Part shown: positions 11,154 through 23,004 of the stretch, piece after piece
Numbering within the stretch: position 1 is the stretch's first letter
Layout: each line of letters begins with the position of its first letter
Origin: Adenophora triphylla var. japonica
Taxonomy: Eukaryota > Streptophyta > Magnoliopsida > Asterales > Campanulaceae
Direction: 5' to 3'
Assembly: GCA_022495995.1 (NCBI GenBank)
Contig: JAFEMH010004882.1
Span: 62,001-126,000 of the forward strand
Length of the DNA: 64,000 bases
Translations under genes and position numbers: made by a program
Notes under the pieces: generated by a model
What the model saw: only the letters and a program-made list of their open reading frames with translations
Told to the model about the DNA's origin: nothing
Databases searched by the model: none

Positions 11154-12452
11154 TATTATAATCTTGGCCCCCATCAGAATCTGGCTCAAATAATCCCACA
11201 TAATTAGTATCCCTGTAATAATTTGGACCTCTTTTCAAGAAAGTCCTGGCTTTGCCACTCTGGGATCTAGAAAATGTTACATAGTTTTAGACCTGCATTG
11301 GCTTCTGCCATTACAGATATTGTAAAAGGTCTAATGCCCACTTTCTTAAGCTTACAATTCGAGAAACTATTTCCATGTTCAAATTTGTGAACTTCAAATC
11401 ATGATGGAGCAACGTTATACATTGATAACATTAAAAAATGAAAGAATCGCGAATCCCTTTCTTCTTATGTTTTGAAAGATACTGGTCTTATCCCTGCGTA
11501 GAAAGACTTTCGACTAAAAGTACATTAAACTACTAAAAGTAGTTTAAGAGGTAGTTTAAGAGGTGGAATAAAATAACTTTGAACTTGGTCTGATTCAGAC
11601 TACGATGTGGTAGGAGTGATAGAAGGGCAACTCTGGTTAGGAGCTAGACTTCTCGAGAAATCTACGCAGATAGAATTAGGTAACCTTTCCGTTGCACCAA
11701 AGCTTAATGTAGTGGCAGATTTCTAAGTGAGCATCTGAAAAGATAAAAAATGTCTGGCATTAGGAGAAGACATTTTAAAATTATTAATACTACTAATAAT
11801 AAAAAATGAAGGAGACCTTGTAATTGTTTGATAATGATTTGTGAATCAGATGATATCATATTGTCTCAAATAAAAAAATTATGGCAATTTTTCTCATCTC
11901 TCCCCCCTCCTTCCATTTCTCGATTGAGGCATAATTCAGCCTGTGGCATGCTTGATCTAGCTCAAGGTCATATCTCCATGTGCAATTCCTCAAATTCTTA
12001 GTCATTTGCATTTGTATTTGAGTAACACATGGAAGGTTCCTATATATCTCCTTATAAGATATAAAGAGGGTCCAGATTGATTCATAAAGCGTAGTTGCAA
12101 TTTCTCGTCTTTTCGCTGTTGTATAGCCTACCATGCAAGTACTTTCTTAGTTAAAGTCAAGGAAAAGGTCCCATCCATCCATAGGTAGCAACACACACGA
12201 GTCCACTAGTAAGAAAAAACATATCAATATAACTGCCCTTTTGGCTTGCTTTATTTGTCTGCTCTGACTAGTTTTTGACACGTTCTGTTCTAAGCTTTCT
12301 ATTGTTTGATATCATGCCAATAGGACCATGCCGGTTGATTGACCATCATAATTTATCGCCATTTCGCATCGCGGTCGATTTCATTCACCTGTCCCTCGTA
12401 CAAATGATCTGCAAATCAGGTAACAATCATCTCTCATCTCAATTTTTGCATG
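11154..12452. other. Intergenic DNA
   Basis: No gene family is recognised. Small frames at 11856-12134 and 12275-12457 have no family features. Confidence 0.35.
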
Positions 12453-12460
12453 ATTAGCAA

Positions 12461-12979
12461 TAGCTGTTACACGAAACGAGCCGGCTCGGGCTCGGCTCGT
12501 AAAAACTCGAGTTCGAGTGGGCTCGAGGTGAACTCGAGCTCGAGCTCAAACCGATTTTCAAGCTCGTTTTTTTTCCGAGCCGGCTCGTGTTCGCCTCGTA
12601 TGTTCGACGAGCTCTGTCCGAGATCGACTCGTTTGAGCTCGGCTCGTTAAGCTTGTTAAAAAGCTCGAATGAATTTTGTCCGCGACGCGAATGACTTGTT
12701 TGGGCTCGTTTAGGTTCGAGATCAATTACAACTCGAATTAGTGCTCGATAAAGCTCGTTTGATTTCAGATTTTTACAAAAAATAAGTCAAAGCTCGAGCT
12801 CGGCTCGTTAATACTCGAGTTCAAGCAGCTTGCGAAAAAATCGAAACTCGATTCGATCCGAGCTCGAACAGTTATACTGGGGCTCGAGCTCTAGAGAAGC
12901 TCGAGCTCGATAACTTTTATACGAACTCGAGCTCAAAACTTCAAAGCTCGACTCGGATTGGCTCGTTTACACGGCCCTA
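12461..12979. mobile_element. hAT-like MITE rich in CTCGAG
   Basis: The right end reads GGCTCGTTTACACGGCCCTA and the left end is its degenerate inverse, TAGCTGTTACACGAAACGAG. Flanks ATTAGCAA (12453-12460) and ATTAGCAT (12980-12987) match in 7 of 8 bases, the hAT target-duplication size. The inside is packed with GCTCG, CTCGAG and GAGCTC in both orientations, so the element can fold on itself at many points. It has no coding content. Confidence 0.7.
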
Positions 12980-12987
12980 ATTAGCAT

Positions 12988-14467
12988 TAATGTGATTTGA
13001 TATTAAGAAAGCATACAGTGGTTTGGTTATATCATTTTTCTTATGCCAGATTCATGAATGAGGTAATCTAATGGGTTACTGTAGTTATTACGGATTTTGG
13101 GCCTATGCAGTTTGAGTATGACAGTCGCATTAGACTATTATACTCCCTCCGTCCCCCCTCCGTCCAAAACGAATGTCCAAAAAAATAATATTCAAATTTG
13201 CTCTTGATCATTGATCACGACTAGCCTACAATAATATGTAACGCATGTTAGGGTTATTTCGGACAATCCATGCAATTGTTTTTGGTCACTTGCTAATGAA
13301 TTATTATCAGCAAGATGTGTAGTTGAAAATGGCATCAGTGCATTAGTTAAGTTGTTTAGGTCGCTTGCTAATGAATTATCATCGGATTATAGTTTGTTTA
13401 TAAAGATGTAGTAGTTTTTAAGGGGTTTAATCTCGACTATCCTTTCACTCACTAAATGACGTGACATAATCATAATTGCAAACTCCATAAACTCTATGAA
13501 ACCTTGAATCTGGTGATGGGCAAACAGGCTGGATCGTCCCGGCCCGGTCCGTACGGACCAACCCGTGAGCTGGGTGGGTTGATGTCCGTGTGATGTAACG
13601 GGCCAAAACCCGGCCCGACCCGTCACGTCCCATTTCAGATGTCCAAGCCCGTTTTGTATACGAAGCGGGCCAAGCGGATAACGGGCCACGGGCGAGGGGC
13701 TGCGGGCCACGGGCCGCCCACTGACCTGGGCCCAAAATGGCCATCTCCACTTGAATCCAGAGGTTCCAAGTCTCTATCAAGCTTCACCAGAGCACTAATT
13801 ACCAAGCCTCGTCTGAATAACATTTGGGCCTGAAAGATTTGTTCAAGCTCGGCCCGTACCATTTAACTTAATGTTCGGCCCGTATTCATATGAGCTGAAC
13901 AAGTGGCTTTCGGGATTGACTGGCCCAATTGACAGTCAGAGGACTGAGTTTGTCATGTTCCAAGTGAACAAAGTTAACTTCGCCTTAAATCCCTCACTGT
14001 CTATGCAACTTTCCTTGAAATGGAGGGGTTGATTTCACAAATGTGGGTCCCACTAAACTCAAAACTTATCTCATCTGTGGCGCACAAAGACATGTCAGAG
14101 GTAGATAAATCGGGCCCCCTCAGAACAGCTCGCAGGAGCGAGATGGGCGGGACGAAGTGTTTAGGGGTAACTAATTACTTCCTCCTTCCTTAAATTTCTA
14201 AAATGAATGTCCAAATTTCATTTAGAAAATATTCTGAAAATATTTATTTTTTGTACAATTAAATGCAAAGATGCATAAATTTTCTTATTTTTCACTTTCC
14301 AAACATTTAGTTATTCAATTGCAAAGTTGCATAAATTTTCTTAAAATGATATATTTTCCAAAGTACAATAGTTTTTACGAAAGAAAAAAAATATAATAGA
14401 AAAAGTGAAAAACGCTTGAAAGTACAATGGATGAAAACGAAGTTTAGTCATTTTTTTCTTAATTCAT
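12988..14467. other. Intergenic DNA with a GGGCC/GGCCC-rich tract
   Basis: At about 13511-13870 there is a tract of many GGCCCG, GGGCC and CGGGCC motifs, similar in style to degenerate hAT MITEs of plants, but no terminal repeats were found. At 13140-13210 lies the left end of a Stowaway MITE without its partner. The open frames here come from the GC-rich tract and are not genes. Confidence 0.4.
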
Positions 14468-14767
14468 TACTTCCTCCGTCCTAGCCTAGTGTGAACCAAA
14501 ATGTTGGGCACACCGATTAAGGAAAAGTAAGAGAGAGAAAAAGTGGAGAGAGAATGTTGTGAGTGTAAAAGTAAAATATGAGAGAGAATGAGTGGAAGGA
14601 ATAGTTAGGAGAGAGAATGTTGTGAGTGTAAAAGTAAAATAGGAGAAAGAATGAGTGGGGTAAATAGTGAAGATTTCCTTCCATTTTGAGCAGTTCACAC
14701 TCGACTGGGACGGACCAAAAGGAAAATAAGTGTACACTAGGCTGGGACGGCTGAGACGAAGGGAGTA
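14468..14767. mobile_element. Stowaway-type MITE
   Basis: Left end TACTTCCTCCGTCCTAGCCT and right end AGGCTGGGACGG...GGGAGTA pair. Inside, a block AGGAGAGAATG...TTGTGAGTGTAAAAG occurs twice in tandem (about 14545-14640). Confidence 0.8.
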
Positions 14768-14804
14768 TATTTTAGTAAAATTAAAAGTGAATAGTGAAAA
14801 TAAT

Positions 14805-15053
14805 TACTCCCTCCATCTCATGATTATATGATTATATTTACAAATTGGGATGACACAAAAATTAAGGAAAAAAGTGAGAAAAGATGATGTGTTGTGAGTA
14901 TAGATGGTTGGGTAGGAGAGAGAAAGTGGAGTAAGTTGGTAATGATTGTGAGTAGAGACAAGTGAATTCCATTTTCATTTTAAAATTTTACAGATTATTA
15001 TAAGACATCCAAAAAATATTTTTTTACATATTATCATAAAATCGGGGGAGGCA
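14805..15053. mobile_element. Decayed Stowaway-type MITE
   Basis: TACTCCCTCCATCTCATGAT at the left faces a degenerate inverse near 15030-15053 (TATCATAAAATCGGGGGAGG). It abuts the PMD-OTU element. Confidence 0.55.
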
Positions 15054-15123
15054 AATTCTAAATACAGGGAGTGTTAAATACAGGGATTAAGGGAAATTAC
15101 TCATTTGCCCCTTTATATACCAA

Positions 15124-18100
15124 TTGATTTCACTCCCCTCGTTTTCACTCCTTCATTTCAAATTCAATTTGGCGACTGCGATAAACGACGAAGACGAAGA
15201 CGAAGAAGACGGAGTACGGCGAGTAAAAATTCCCAAGGTCGCCGCCGGTGCTGCCGCCGCCTCTACCACCACTTCCATCGCCGCCGCCGGAGCATCATCT
15301 CGCACCGTTCCCGTAAAGAAGGTAATAACTTAAACCTAATTTTGACCTAATTGTACATTACTAAAATTGTCAATTTTAATTTGTGTTAGATGGTTTAAAA
15401 TTGATTCCAAGTTTTGGCATAAACTGGGTAGCATTGTACTGGGTTTTAATGGGACATCTCGAGTGAAACCACTCGAGATGCATCTCGAGTGGGTTTATAC
15501 GAGATGTCTCGTATATACCATTCGAGATGCATCTCGAGTGGTGTCACACGAGATGCAATGAACTGGGTTTTTTACGAGACATCTCGAGTGAAACCACTCG
15601 AGATGCATCTCGAGTGGTGTCACACGAGATGCAATGAACTGGGTTTTAATGGGACATCTCGAGTGAAACCACTCGAGATGCATCTCGAGTGGGTTTATAC
15701 GAGATGTCTCGTATAAACCCACTCGAGATGCATCTCGAGTGGTTTCACACGAGATGTCTCTAATGTATTGTCTCTCTTATTTGTGTTTTTTGTAGGCACG
15801 TGAACCTATGACCGTTTCGGCTAGAAAGAGGAAGGGCGATAAGCGTTTGGAGAGAGAAGAAAACCTGGAGGAAGGCCCTAAGACGAGGGAGCCACAACAA
15901 CATGATGATGAGCGGGAGGAGGAGGAGGCAATGGTCGATAGGGATATGGGTGGGGAGGAGGAGGAGGATAGTTCGATGGGAGGGAGGAGGAGGAGGATAG
16001 TTCGATGGGGAGGAGGAGAGTGATAGTTACGGTGGTGGAGGTGGAGGTGAGGGAGGAGGTGGAGGAGGAGCGGGGAGGAGGAGGAGGATATAGTAGAGCC
16101 TCCTGACCACCGAGACATGGGAGGAGGCGGGGGTCGTTGTGGCTATCGGGCGGGGACGGGGGAGGAGGCAGGGTGTGGAGGGCGACCATCACGGCAGCTT
16201 GAGAGGGACCCCGGTGGTGGCCCGAGAGGATGTTTCCTTGCTATACGGGTTCGGTGATCACCGAGCGGACAGATTTGGAGTGACTCCATTAGTGAGTCAT
16301 TAGTGACTTTCCAGACGAGACCGACGCATCCGGATAGGTAAGCTACTAATTAATGTGATATGTTTAAAATCTTGAAGTCATTTATACCACACACACACCG
16401 TAAATATTCCTTTACTTATCCCATGCCGCTTTTCTCGAGAATTGATTATATTTTTGTTTCGAATCAACAGGTTCGACCGTGATGCGCATCCGCCGCCGAT
16501 AGAGCCCGGGCGGCCCTCGTGGATGCGTCGGGCCTCCAGCACGGCACGGTGCGGTCATTCGAGGCCGAACCATGCGGCCGCTACGGCATTTTTGGAACGG
16601 TGGTCTCCCGAGACTAACTCGTTCCATATGCCTTGGGAGATGACGATCACGCCGTGCATGACGTCTTTCATATCCTAGGTATGTTGTTGTTATATACTAC
16701 ACTCCGTCCCGCACGACTTAGGATTTTGGTCAACTTGAGTTCACTTTGACCGAGTAATTTAAACAAAAATAATTATCCAAATAAAATTCTAAAAATTGTT
16801 ATTGTATCAAGCCTATATGAACCGTCTACATTCATGTCGGCATTACCGTTTATTTTTATAAATTCATCTCTTGTCTTGAAATGTTTATGTTCATTTTCAT
16901 TTTACAGTATCACCGTGTAGGCCAGACCTGTTCGGTATCCTGACCCAGTGCCGACCTATCCGGCATCCGTAGCCACCTCCAGGTTGATCGGCACCGGGTA
17001 CTCATTGAGGAGGTCGAGCGCCTATTTACTCGGCGTAGAGGGGCATGACAGATGCCCGGCGTGCGTCCGCGTATATCCTGCACCTATTGGGTTGCACGAT
17101 GTTCGTGGGCGAGCGAGATAAGGTGCCCGCAGCCTACCTTCCCTTTGCGTGGATCTAGACAGCCTCCCCACTCTCTCCTGGGGATCACCACTTTGGCATA
17201 TATGTACCGAGAGTTGGGGAAGGCGTCAGATCCGGATGCAGCAGATGGGCGGTTGTGCGGCTCTCCTAGAGGTACATCTTACTCCATTCACTTTCTTTAC
17301 CGTCTACTCCCCCCACCTCTGTTATTAAATGTTGCATTTGAGTAGTTTTTAATACTTTTTTACATACATATCAGCCCGGATATACGAGTACTTTCCGGGT
17401 TTTCGGCGAGTTCGACCGCGGTGGCGGCGAGGGCGGCCAGAGAGCCCGTAGATGGTCTCGTGATGATTCGGCTGGAGGTCGTTCGATCATCTTGTGCGGT
17501 ATCGCCGCATTCTTGACGGTGATGGGGCCGACGGTGTGAGTTATTCATATTAAAATCTGTTATACGTTTTGTGTCCTTCCTTCCGATATTATGTTGACTT
17601 TGCCTAACAATGTCTACTCACAGTTATTTGGACTCCTTATGGGACCGGGTCGGACACGATCTGCCTGTTTCATACTACGGGGTGTTATACGCTTACGTGA
17701 CATCACCGAGGCGTATATGGCCGATCGTGTGACCGAGCGGTTCGGGTACCAGCGAGAGGATCCCAGCATCGCCCCCATAGCGAGCGAGATATGCGTTTTG
17801 GCAAAGGGTCGAAGGGGTATCGAAGCATTATGGTGGTGACATAGATCGAGACTTGGGCGATTGGGTTGAGTTTGGCATGGCGGAGTTCGGGCCGATACCC
17901 GTTGGGGGCCACTATTTACAGGAGAGCATCCCGCGCCTGTTCCTCACGTGACTCGGGATTATATGGCTTGGTTTCAGGCGAGGTGTCATATTCGGATAGC
18001 TAATCCGATACACGATCCCCCCGGTGACATTCCACCTCCCCCACCTCCCCAAGCCGATGTTCCACCGCGGCTATGGTTGCAGAGGCACGAGCTAGGCTAC

Positions 18101-18180
18101 TGCCATTCAGACGGATGAGAGGTTCCCGAAGGACGGCGAGCTACTCTTAGAGAGATCTACGAGATGTTAGGAGGTCCCAG
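15124..18180 (+). pseudogene. Plant mobile domain (PMD) gene, decayed
   Basis: PMDs occur in the MAIN/MAIL1 proteins, which act in silencing and genome stability, and in transposons. A first exon at 15124-15321 (Ala-rich, acidic, ending VPVKK before GTAATA) and a second from 15796 (Arg, Glu and Asp rich) lead to the PMD. Its hallmark lies at about 16580-16680: ERWSPETNSFHMPW followed by MTIT. Later blocks are ALAYMYRELGKASDPDA (about 17193-17243), YEYFPGFRRVRPRWRRGRP (about 17381-17440) and EFGPIPVGGHYLQESIPR (about 17883-17940). The frame changes repeatedly and has several stops, so it makes no full protein now. The first-exon reading begins upstream of an Ala-Thr-Ala stretch whose original ATG may be mutated. 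Confidence 0.75.
15440..15765. repeat. Array of 20-bp perfect palindromes
   Basis: The palindrome ACTCGAGATGCATCTCGAGT occurs perfectly at 15471-15490, 15596-15615, 15671-15690 and 15721-15740, and imperfectly near 15520. Between copies lie ACGAGATGTCTCGT and ACACGAGATG units. The array sits in the intron after the first PMD exon, about 400 bp from the left end of the element. Confidence 0.9.
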
Positions 18181-18299
18181 CTTAGGATTTATTTGTTTGC
18201 TTCAGTTTGAACTTGTAGTGGACACCTTTTTAGATTGTTTTAGTTTTGTTGTTGATGTTGTGTTGTAACTCCACTTCCTTTAATATTTTGACCAAACCC

Positions 18300-19190
18300 A
18301 CACCATCAACCCCTGCTAGTACTCCTACGTCTCATCCACCGCTAGCTCCTTCCGGTCGTGGGAGAGGACGGGGTCGAGGTCGAGGTCGAGGTCGAGGACG
18401 GGGGTCGAGGACGGGATCGTAGTCGGGGACGTGGAGAGGAAATGGGACATCCAATCACACTAAGATATACGACTCCGCGTACTTGGCGTATTTTCCGCCT
18501 TTCATTATCCCTTATATTGGAGGCATCACCAACGTCAAAGGAGATGGTCATTGTGGCTATAGAGCCGTAGCATTACAAATATACGGAGATGAGGAGTCGT
18601 GGGGCCGAGTTCGCTCAGAATGTTACACAGAGGTGCGTGATCACCAAGAGCTTTATGAGAGAGTTCTATCTTGGATACGGTATCGGAGCATTACGTAAGC
18701 TTGCTTGTTATGAGCCGTGGGCGCCCGACTATTATTGGATGACGGCTCCCGGAGGTTGGGCACATCATTGCCACGAGGTATAACGTGGCGTTTATTTCGT
18801 ACGGATCTAGCGGTGGCAACTTATGCCTTCCGGTGGCCGTACGTGCGGGAGTACAACCACCGACGGACACAACGGTTGTCTTGGGACAAGTCCCCACCCA
18901 TTTTATAGCGGTATGATACTTTACTTTATCATCTATATTATATTAGTTATATTTTGTTGTCCTACTTATAGTCGTTATATTTGATGGCCTTGTATTTAGC
19001 GTTAATGCTTTTGCGGCTTCACATGTTAGGCAATGATTACCCCATTCCACCAACACCGCTCCTTCGAGGTCCCAATGTGATCAGCGCAAGGCAACCGCAC
19101 CTCCCATACCAAGATAGGACATCGAGTACAGATCGACTATATGAGGAGGACGGCGATGCAAGAAGACAAAGATTACATTTGGGATATTAT
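18300..19190 (+). pseudogene. OTU-type cysteine protease gene, decayed
   Basis: OTU domains are cysteine proteases that often cleave ubiquitin-like chains and recur in plant transposons. An RGRG repeat (about 18354-18412) leads into the domain. The catalytic Asp-Cys box reads GDGHCGYRAVA at about 18541-18575, then WMTAP with IATRYNVAF at about 18735-18800, and the His box reads THFIAV at about 18896-18910 before GT. After an intron, NDYPIPPTPLLRG follows at about 19033-19070. Cys and His are present, but frameshifts interrupt the domain. The RGRG linker suggests it may have been the C-terminal half of the PMD protein, or a second gene of the same element. Confidence 0.72.
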
Positions 19191-19450
19191 ATGTGTTATG
19201 GTTTTTTATTTATCCACTTTGTATGAATGTTTGAATTAATTGCTTTCGTTTCGTAAACACTTTCATTTCGTAAACAATTTGGCGATACTATACGTGTAAT
19301 GGTATATTCATCCCTCCCATGGTTTTTGTGGAGATGTCCTATCACATTCACAATCAAATTTTATTTCAAGTTCAGTCTCTTGTTAGCTTTTCCTGTTGCT
19401 GAAGTGAAACATTAGCCTCTGATGCATATCTCGTGCTTGGGTCTACTAGA

Positions 19451-19550
19451 GATGTCCTCTTGTATCTCGGGTAGACTTACACGACATAAATCTCGTGTAA
19501 ATGTACCCGAGATATGTCGTGTAAGTCTACCCGAGATGTAAGAGGACATC
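19451..19550. repeat. Inverted repeat sharing the ATCTCG core
   Basis: Arms 19451-19487 and 19514-19550 are near-perfect inverted copies containing ATCTCGGGTAGACTTACACG. A further partial copy follows to about 19570. It sits about 75 bp from the right end of the PMD-OTU element and shares the ATCTCG/CGAGAT core with the array at 15440-15765. Confidence 0.85.
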
Positions 19551-19623
19551 TCGGGTAGACTTACACGAGACGGGCAGGGGCAGCGATGGAACAAATTAGA
19601 TCCCTGTATTTAAGATCCCTGTA

Positions 19624-20041
19624 TATAAATATATCCAAGCATACAATTTTTTCTACTAACATTCAACATTTTCAATATAAAACCTTTTTCCTCCGCCCCA
19701 CACCCACCACACGCGCGCGCACACACACACAAACTTATTCATGCTAGCTAGTACACTTTCCCAACTCCCAAGAACGTAATTTGAAAAGAAGCGAACGGGA
19801 GAGGGAGGTGTCGTTACTTTCTGGTGTAGGGTAACTTTCTGAGTTGGTGGGGGCAGGCAGGTTAATGAAGTGTATAAGGTATGGTGCAGTTTTCATAGTT
19901 GGGTTAAGGGTATGTTTGTTTGATCTATTTACGCAACTGCCCTCTTACTACATTCGTGTCACTGCAACATTCTACTGTACTACTTATTAATGGAGCACCT
20001 TAGGTACATTTCGGATAAAGCTAATTTATTGAAGTAAATAG
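19624..20041. other. Intergenic DNA
   Basis: A short (CG)n/(CA)n run lies at about 19711-19730. No gene is recognised. Confidence 0.35.
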
Positions 20042-20334
20042 TACTCCCTTCGTTCTCGGCCGAAAAGCCACAAATTTTTATTTTGGGCTTTCACTTTAAA
20101 AAGACACTTTATCAAAAAGGAAAGTTTTTATTACTATTCCACCCACTCATTCTCTCTCCTACTTTACTTTTACATTCACAACATTCTCCCTCCTAACTAT
20201 TCCTCCCACTCATTCTCTCTTCTATTTAATTTTTCATACTCACAACATTTAAACTTTTTCTCTTTCCTACATCACATTTCTTAATTTGCGTGCATGACTA
20301 GTTTTGTGGCTTTTCGGCAGGAACGGAGGGAGTA
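20042..20334. mobile_element. Stowaway-type MITE
   Basis: TACTCCCTTCGTTCTCGGCC and the inverse, ending CGGCAGGAACGGAGGGAGTA, bound it. The inner GCCGAAAAGCCACAAA / TTTGTGGCTTTTCGGC arms extend the terminal repeat. Confidence 0.85.
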
Positions 20335-20387
20335 TATCTTATTTTTCTTGAGTAATACGGATATTAGAGTTACAAAATTTTGTTAAC

Positions 20388-20722
20388 AAATACTCTCTGC
20401 TTCTCACTTTTAAGTGTTCTACTGTTTTTTTTTGATCCATTTCAGACTAAGACACGTGACCCGAGCGAAAGTGTCCTCTTACTAAAGACCACCTGAAAAT
20501 TTAAAAACTTTTGACTTAACTGAAAAAAACACAAGCTTTAATATCACCATTCTAAAAATAACTTAAGTCATACTCACAACAACTATTCACTTACTATTCT
20601 TTATCCCACTTTCTCTCCCTGTCCATTCATGAAACTTCTATTTTAATAACATTATATATATTCACTCCTTATTTTTCGTTCTCAACAGTAAATGAATAAG
20701 CTAATGTGAGGCGAAAGGAGTA
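20388..20722. mobile_element. Diverged Stowaway-type MITE
   Basis: TACTCTCTGCTTCTCACTTT at the left and AATGTGAGGCGAAAGGAGTA at the right are weak inverted repeats. The inner CATACTCACAACAACTATTC block is shared with the MITE at 10894-11153. Confidence 0.5.
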
Positions 20723-21575
20723 ATGGCTAAAGTGTATTGAACACTTCAACGAGCCTCTAAACTAATGACACCCTCTCTCACTTAAACTATGCAGTCAGTA
20801 GAATTGTTTTCAATGTATAAACAATGTCTTTATTGAAGTATAATCAATTAGAAATATATGGATTTTCATGCCATAATTATTGAAGTATAATAATGAAAAT
20901 ATAAAAATTAAGTAAGACATTTATTAAAAAAAATTAAATTATGTAATCTTATGTTGTGATCAAACGTAATCAAACGGAGGAAACAACTGCATGCCAGAAA
21001 ATTGAACAACAAAACAAATAGTGGGATAGTTTTCTTAGAACAGGAGTCTTTATCTTAAAGTTTGAGGTTCCACCTTAAAATCAATTGATAATAAGGTGAA
21101 TGACTCAAAATCTTTATATATTATAGGCAAGATTTGTCAATTTTTAATGTGGAATAATATCTGACACTTTAAAAGACGAATTTTTAAAATGTACAAATTA
21201 ATGGGGCCTTCCCAAACTCTAAATTAATGACCTTGACAAGTGTGCTTAATATAATAATCCAGGTGATATTAACTCAAACACTTGCTAAAAAAAGAATCAA
21301 TACAAAACTTGAAAAACCACACATTTCACATACATTTGACATTTAAAAAGAAAATAAAGGGATAGAAAAAAAGTAGGGACAGCTTGGCCTAACCTAAGAA
21401 AATCGTATGCTCGTATACAAAGGGCGGATTCGAACTAAAATGGAGGGGATTTACAAATTACATTATTCAAAAATTTCAAAAAAATAATAATTGTTTTTTT
21501 ACATGAATACCTATATTGATTCTTTCTTTTTTTGCCAAAAGGTGAAATTTGTGGTAAGTGAGAGGTGCGGCTTAG

Positions 21576-21610
<35 letters not shown>

Positions 21611-22114
21611 CATGTCAACATTGATTTTGGGGGGTTTCACAACCACCCATTTGGGTGACCTTGTGTCCGCCCCTCTATATACACCTTTCGTAGTAAAAAG
21701 TTTATCTCATTTTAATTTTTTTGATCAATTTAATTGAATTTAACTTTAATTTTTTTGAAAACTATTTAGAATTGTATCGAGATAGCTAGCTTTTTATAAA
21801 GTTATGTCAAAATTTTATTGAGTTAATCGGTTAAAGTGAGACAAACTTTCTCGGTTTGAGGGAATAAAAAGTGATCAAGAATCATTTTAATTGTGAAGTT
21901 TCATTTTGATAAGTAATCATTTTCTCTCTAAAAAAATTTGTTCTTTGTATTAAAACTTTATATTTCATTTATTTCGAAATAAATAAATAAATAATTTCAA
22001 ATTTGTTCTTAATTAAAAATAAATGTAAATTTTTGTGTTAGAAGTAGAAGTAGTACTTACAAATGCAAGTTCTAAAACCAAATTGTATTGGTAATGAAGA
22101 TTGTAATTTTTTTA
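20723..22114. other. AT-rich intergenic DNA with a (TA)n run
   Basis: An uninterrupted TA microsatellite spans about 21578-21607. No gene or full repeat is recognised elsewhere in the stretch. Confidence 0.45.
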
Positions 22115-22398
22115 TACTCCCTCCCTTCATCTCATGTATTGCTTCACCATTTTGAAATGACACGCAAATTAAGAAAAAAAGTTAATGGAAAAAGTGTTGT
22201 GAGTATGAAAGTTAAATAGGAGAGAGAATGAGTAGAGGGAATAGTAAATTTGAAAAGTGTAGTGAATATAAAAGTGAAATAGGAGAGATAATGAGTGAGT
22301 TGAATAGTAAAGATTTTTTATCATTTTAAGAAAGGTGAAACTTTTAACGGAACACCCAATTTGGCAAAAGTTGAAGCTTCAAATGGAACGAGGGAGTA
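22115..22398. mobile_element. Stowaway-type MITE
   Basis: TACTCCCTCCCTTCATCTCA at the left pairs loosely with the right end, which finishes in ATGGAACGAGGGAGTA. Confidence 0.7.
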
Positions 22399-22665
22399 CA
22401 TGTTTTTACTGCTTTTCCTTGCGACTATTTCCCCCTGATTGAAATTTGAAAGTACGTGACTTTTTTGAATGAGCAAGTTTTGGGAGAAACTAGTTTCTCC
22501 GTAAATTATAAAAAGTCCACTTTTTTTCTACTTGCAAGTAGTTAGCGAATATTTAGGAACAGTTTATAAAACAGGACTTTCTATAACTTAAGGAGAAACT
22601 AGTTTCCCCCAAAATATTGTGTTTTTGAATTTGTCACAAAATTTAAAAGTCACGATCATTTCTAT

Positions 22666-23004
22666 TACTCCTTTCATCCCATTTCAAGAGTTCTAGGGTA
22701 ATATTTTATACTTTTTTAAGAAATTTTTTAAAAAATGAATAAAAAATTTCAAGTGGTTAGAAGATTAGAAGATAGAGAATGTAAAAGATTTATGATAAAA
22801 TCTCTTTTTGACTAATTTTTTTGTAAATATGTTAACATTATAAGAATATAATGAATGATTTTTTTTGTAAATATATTTACATTGTAAGGATATAAACGTT
22901 CGAAATACTGTTAAAGATTTGTCATTTTATAAAATGAGACTCTTAATCTGAAACGGATCAAAAGAAAAAATAGAACTCTTGAATTAAGTGGGACGGAAGG
23001 AGTA
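22666..23004. mobile_element. Stowaway-type MITE
   Basis: TACTCCTTTCATCCCATTTC at the left pairs with the right end, finishing in AGTGGGACGGAAGGAGTA. Confidence 0.75.

Larger units (their letters stand above)
15063..19623 (+). mobile_element. TIR element carrying PMD and OTU coding sequence
   Basis: The ends are diverged inverted repeats. Left is TACAGGGAGTGTTAAATACA (15063 on), right is the inverse of TACAGGGATCTTAAATACAG (ending 19623), and similarity continues inward for about 70 bp through CATTTGCCCCT/CATCGCTGCCCCT. Between them lies decayed sequence of a PMD gene and an OTU protease gene in the same orientation. No MuDR-, hAT- or CACTA-type transposase was seen, so the element was probably non-autonomous in this form. 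No convincing target duplication was found, so exact ends and superfamily stay open; the long TIR and PMD content suggest a Mutator-like element. Confidence 0.65.

Noticed and set aside
13387..13862. Overlapping frames on both strands
   Set aside because: They come from the GGGCC/GGCCC-rich tract; no codon-like pattern or domain.
15489..15722. Open frames on both strands over the palindrome array
   Set aside because: A palindromic repeat gives mirrored open frames; these have no domain and sit in an intron of the PMD gene.
18342..18570. Separate Gly/Arg or Ser/Pro proteins on both strands
   Set aside because: The plus-strand frame is the RGRG linker between PMD and OTU; the minus-strand frame is its shadow.
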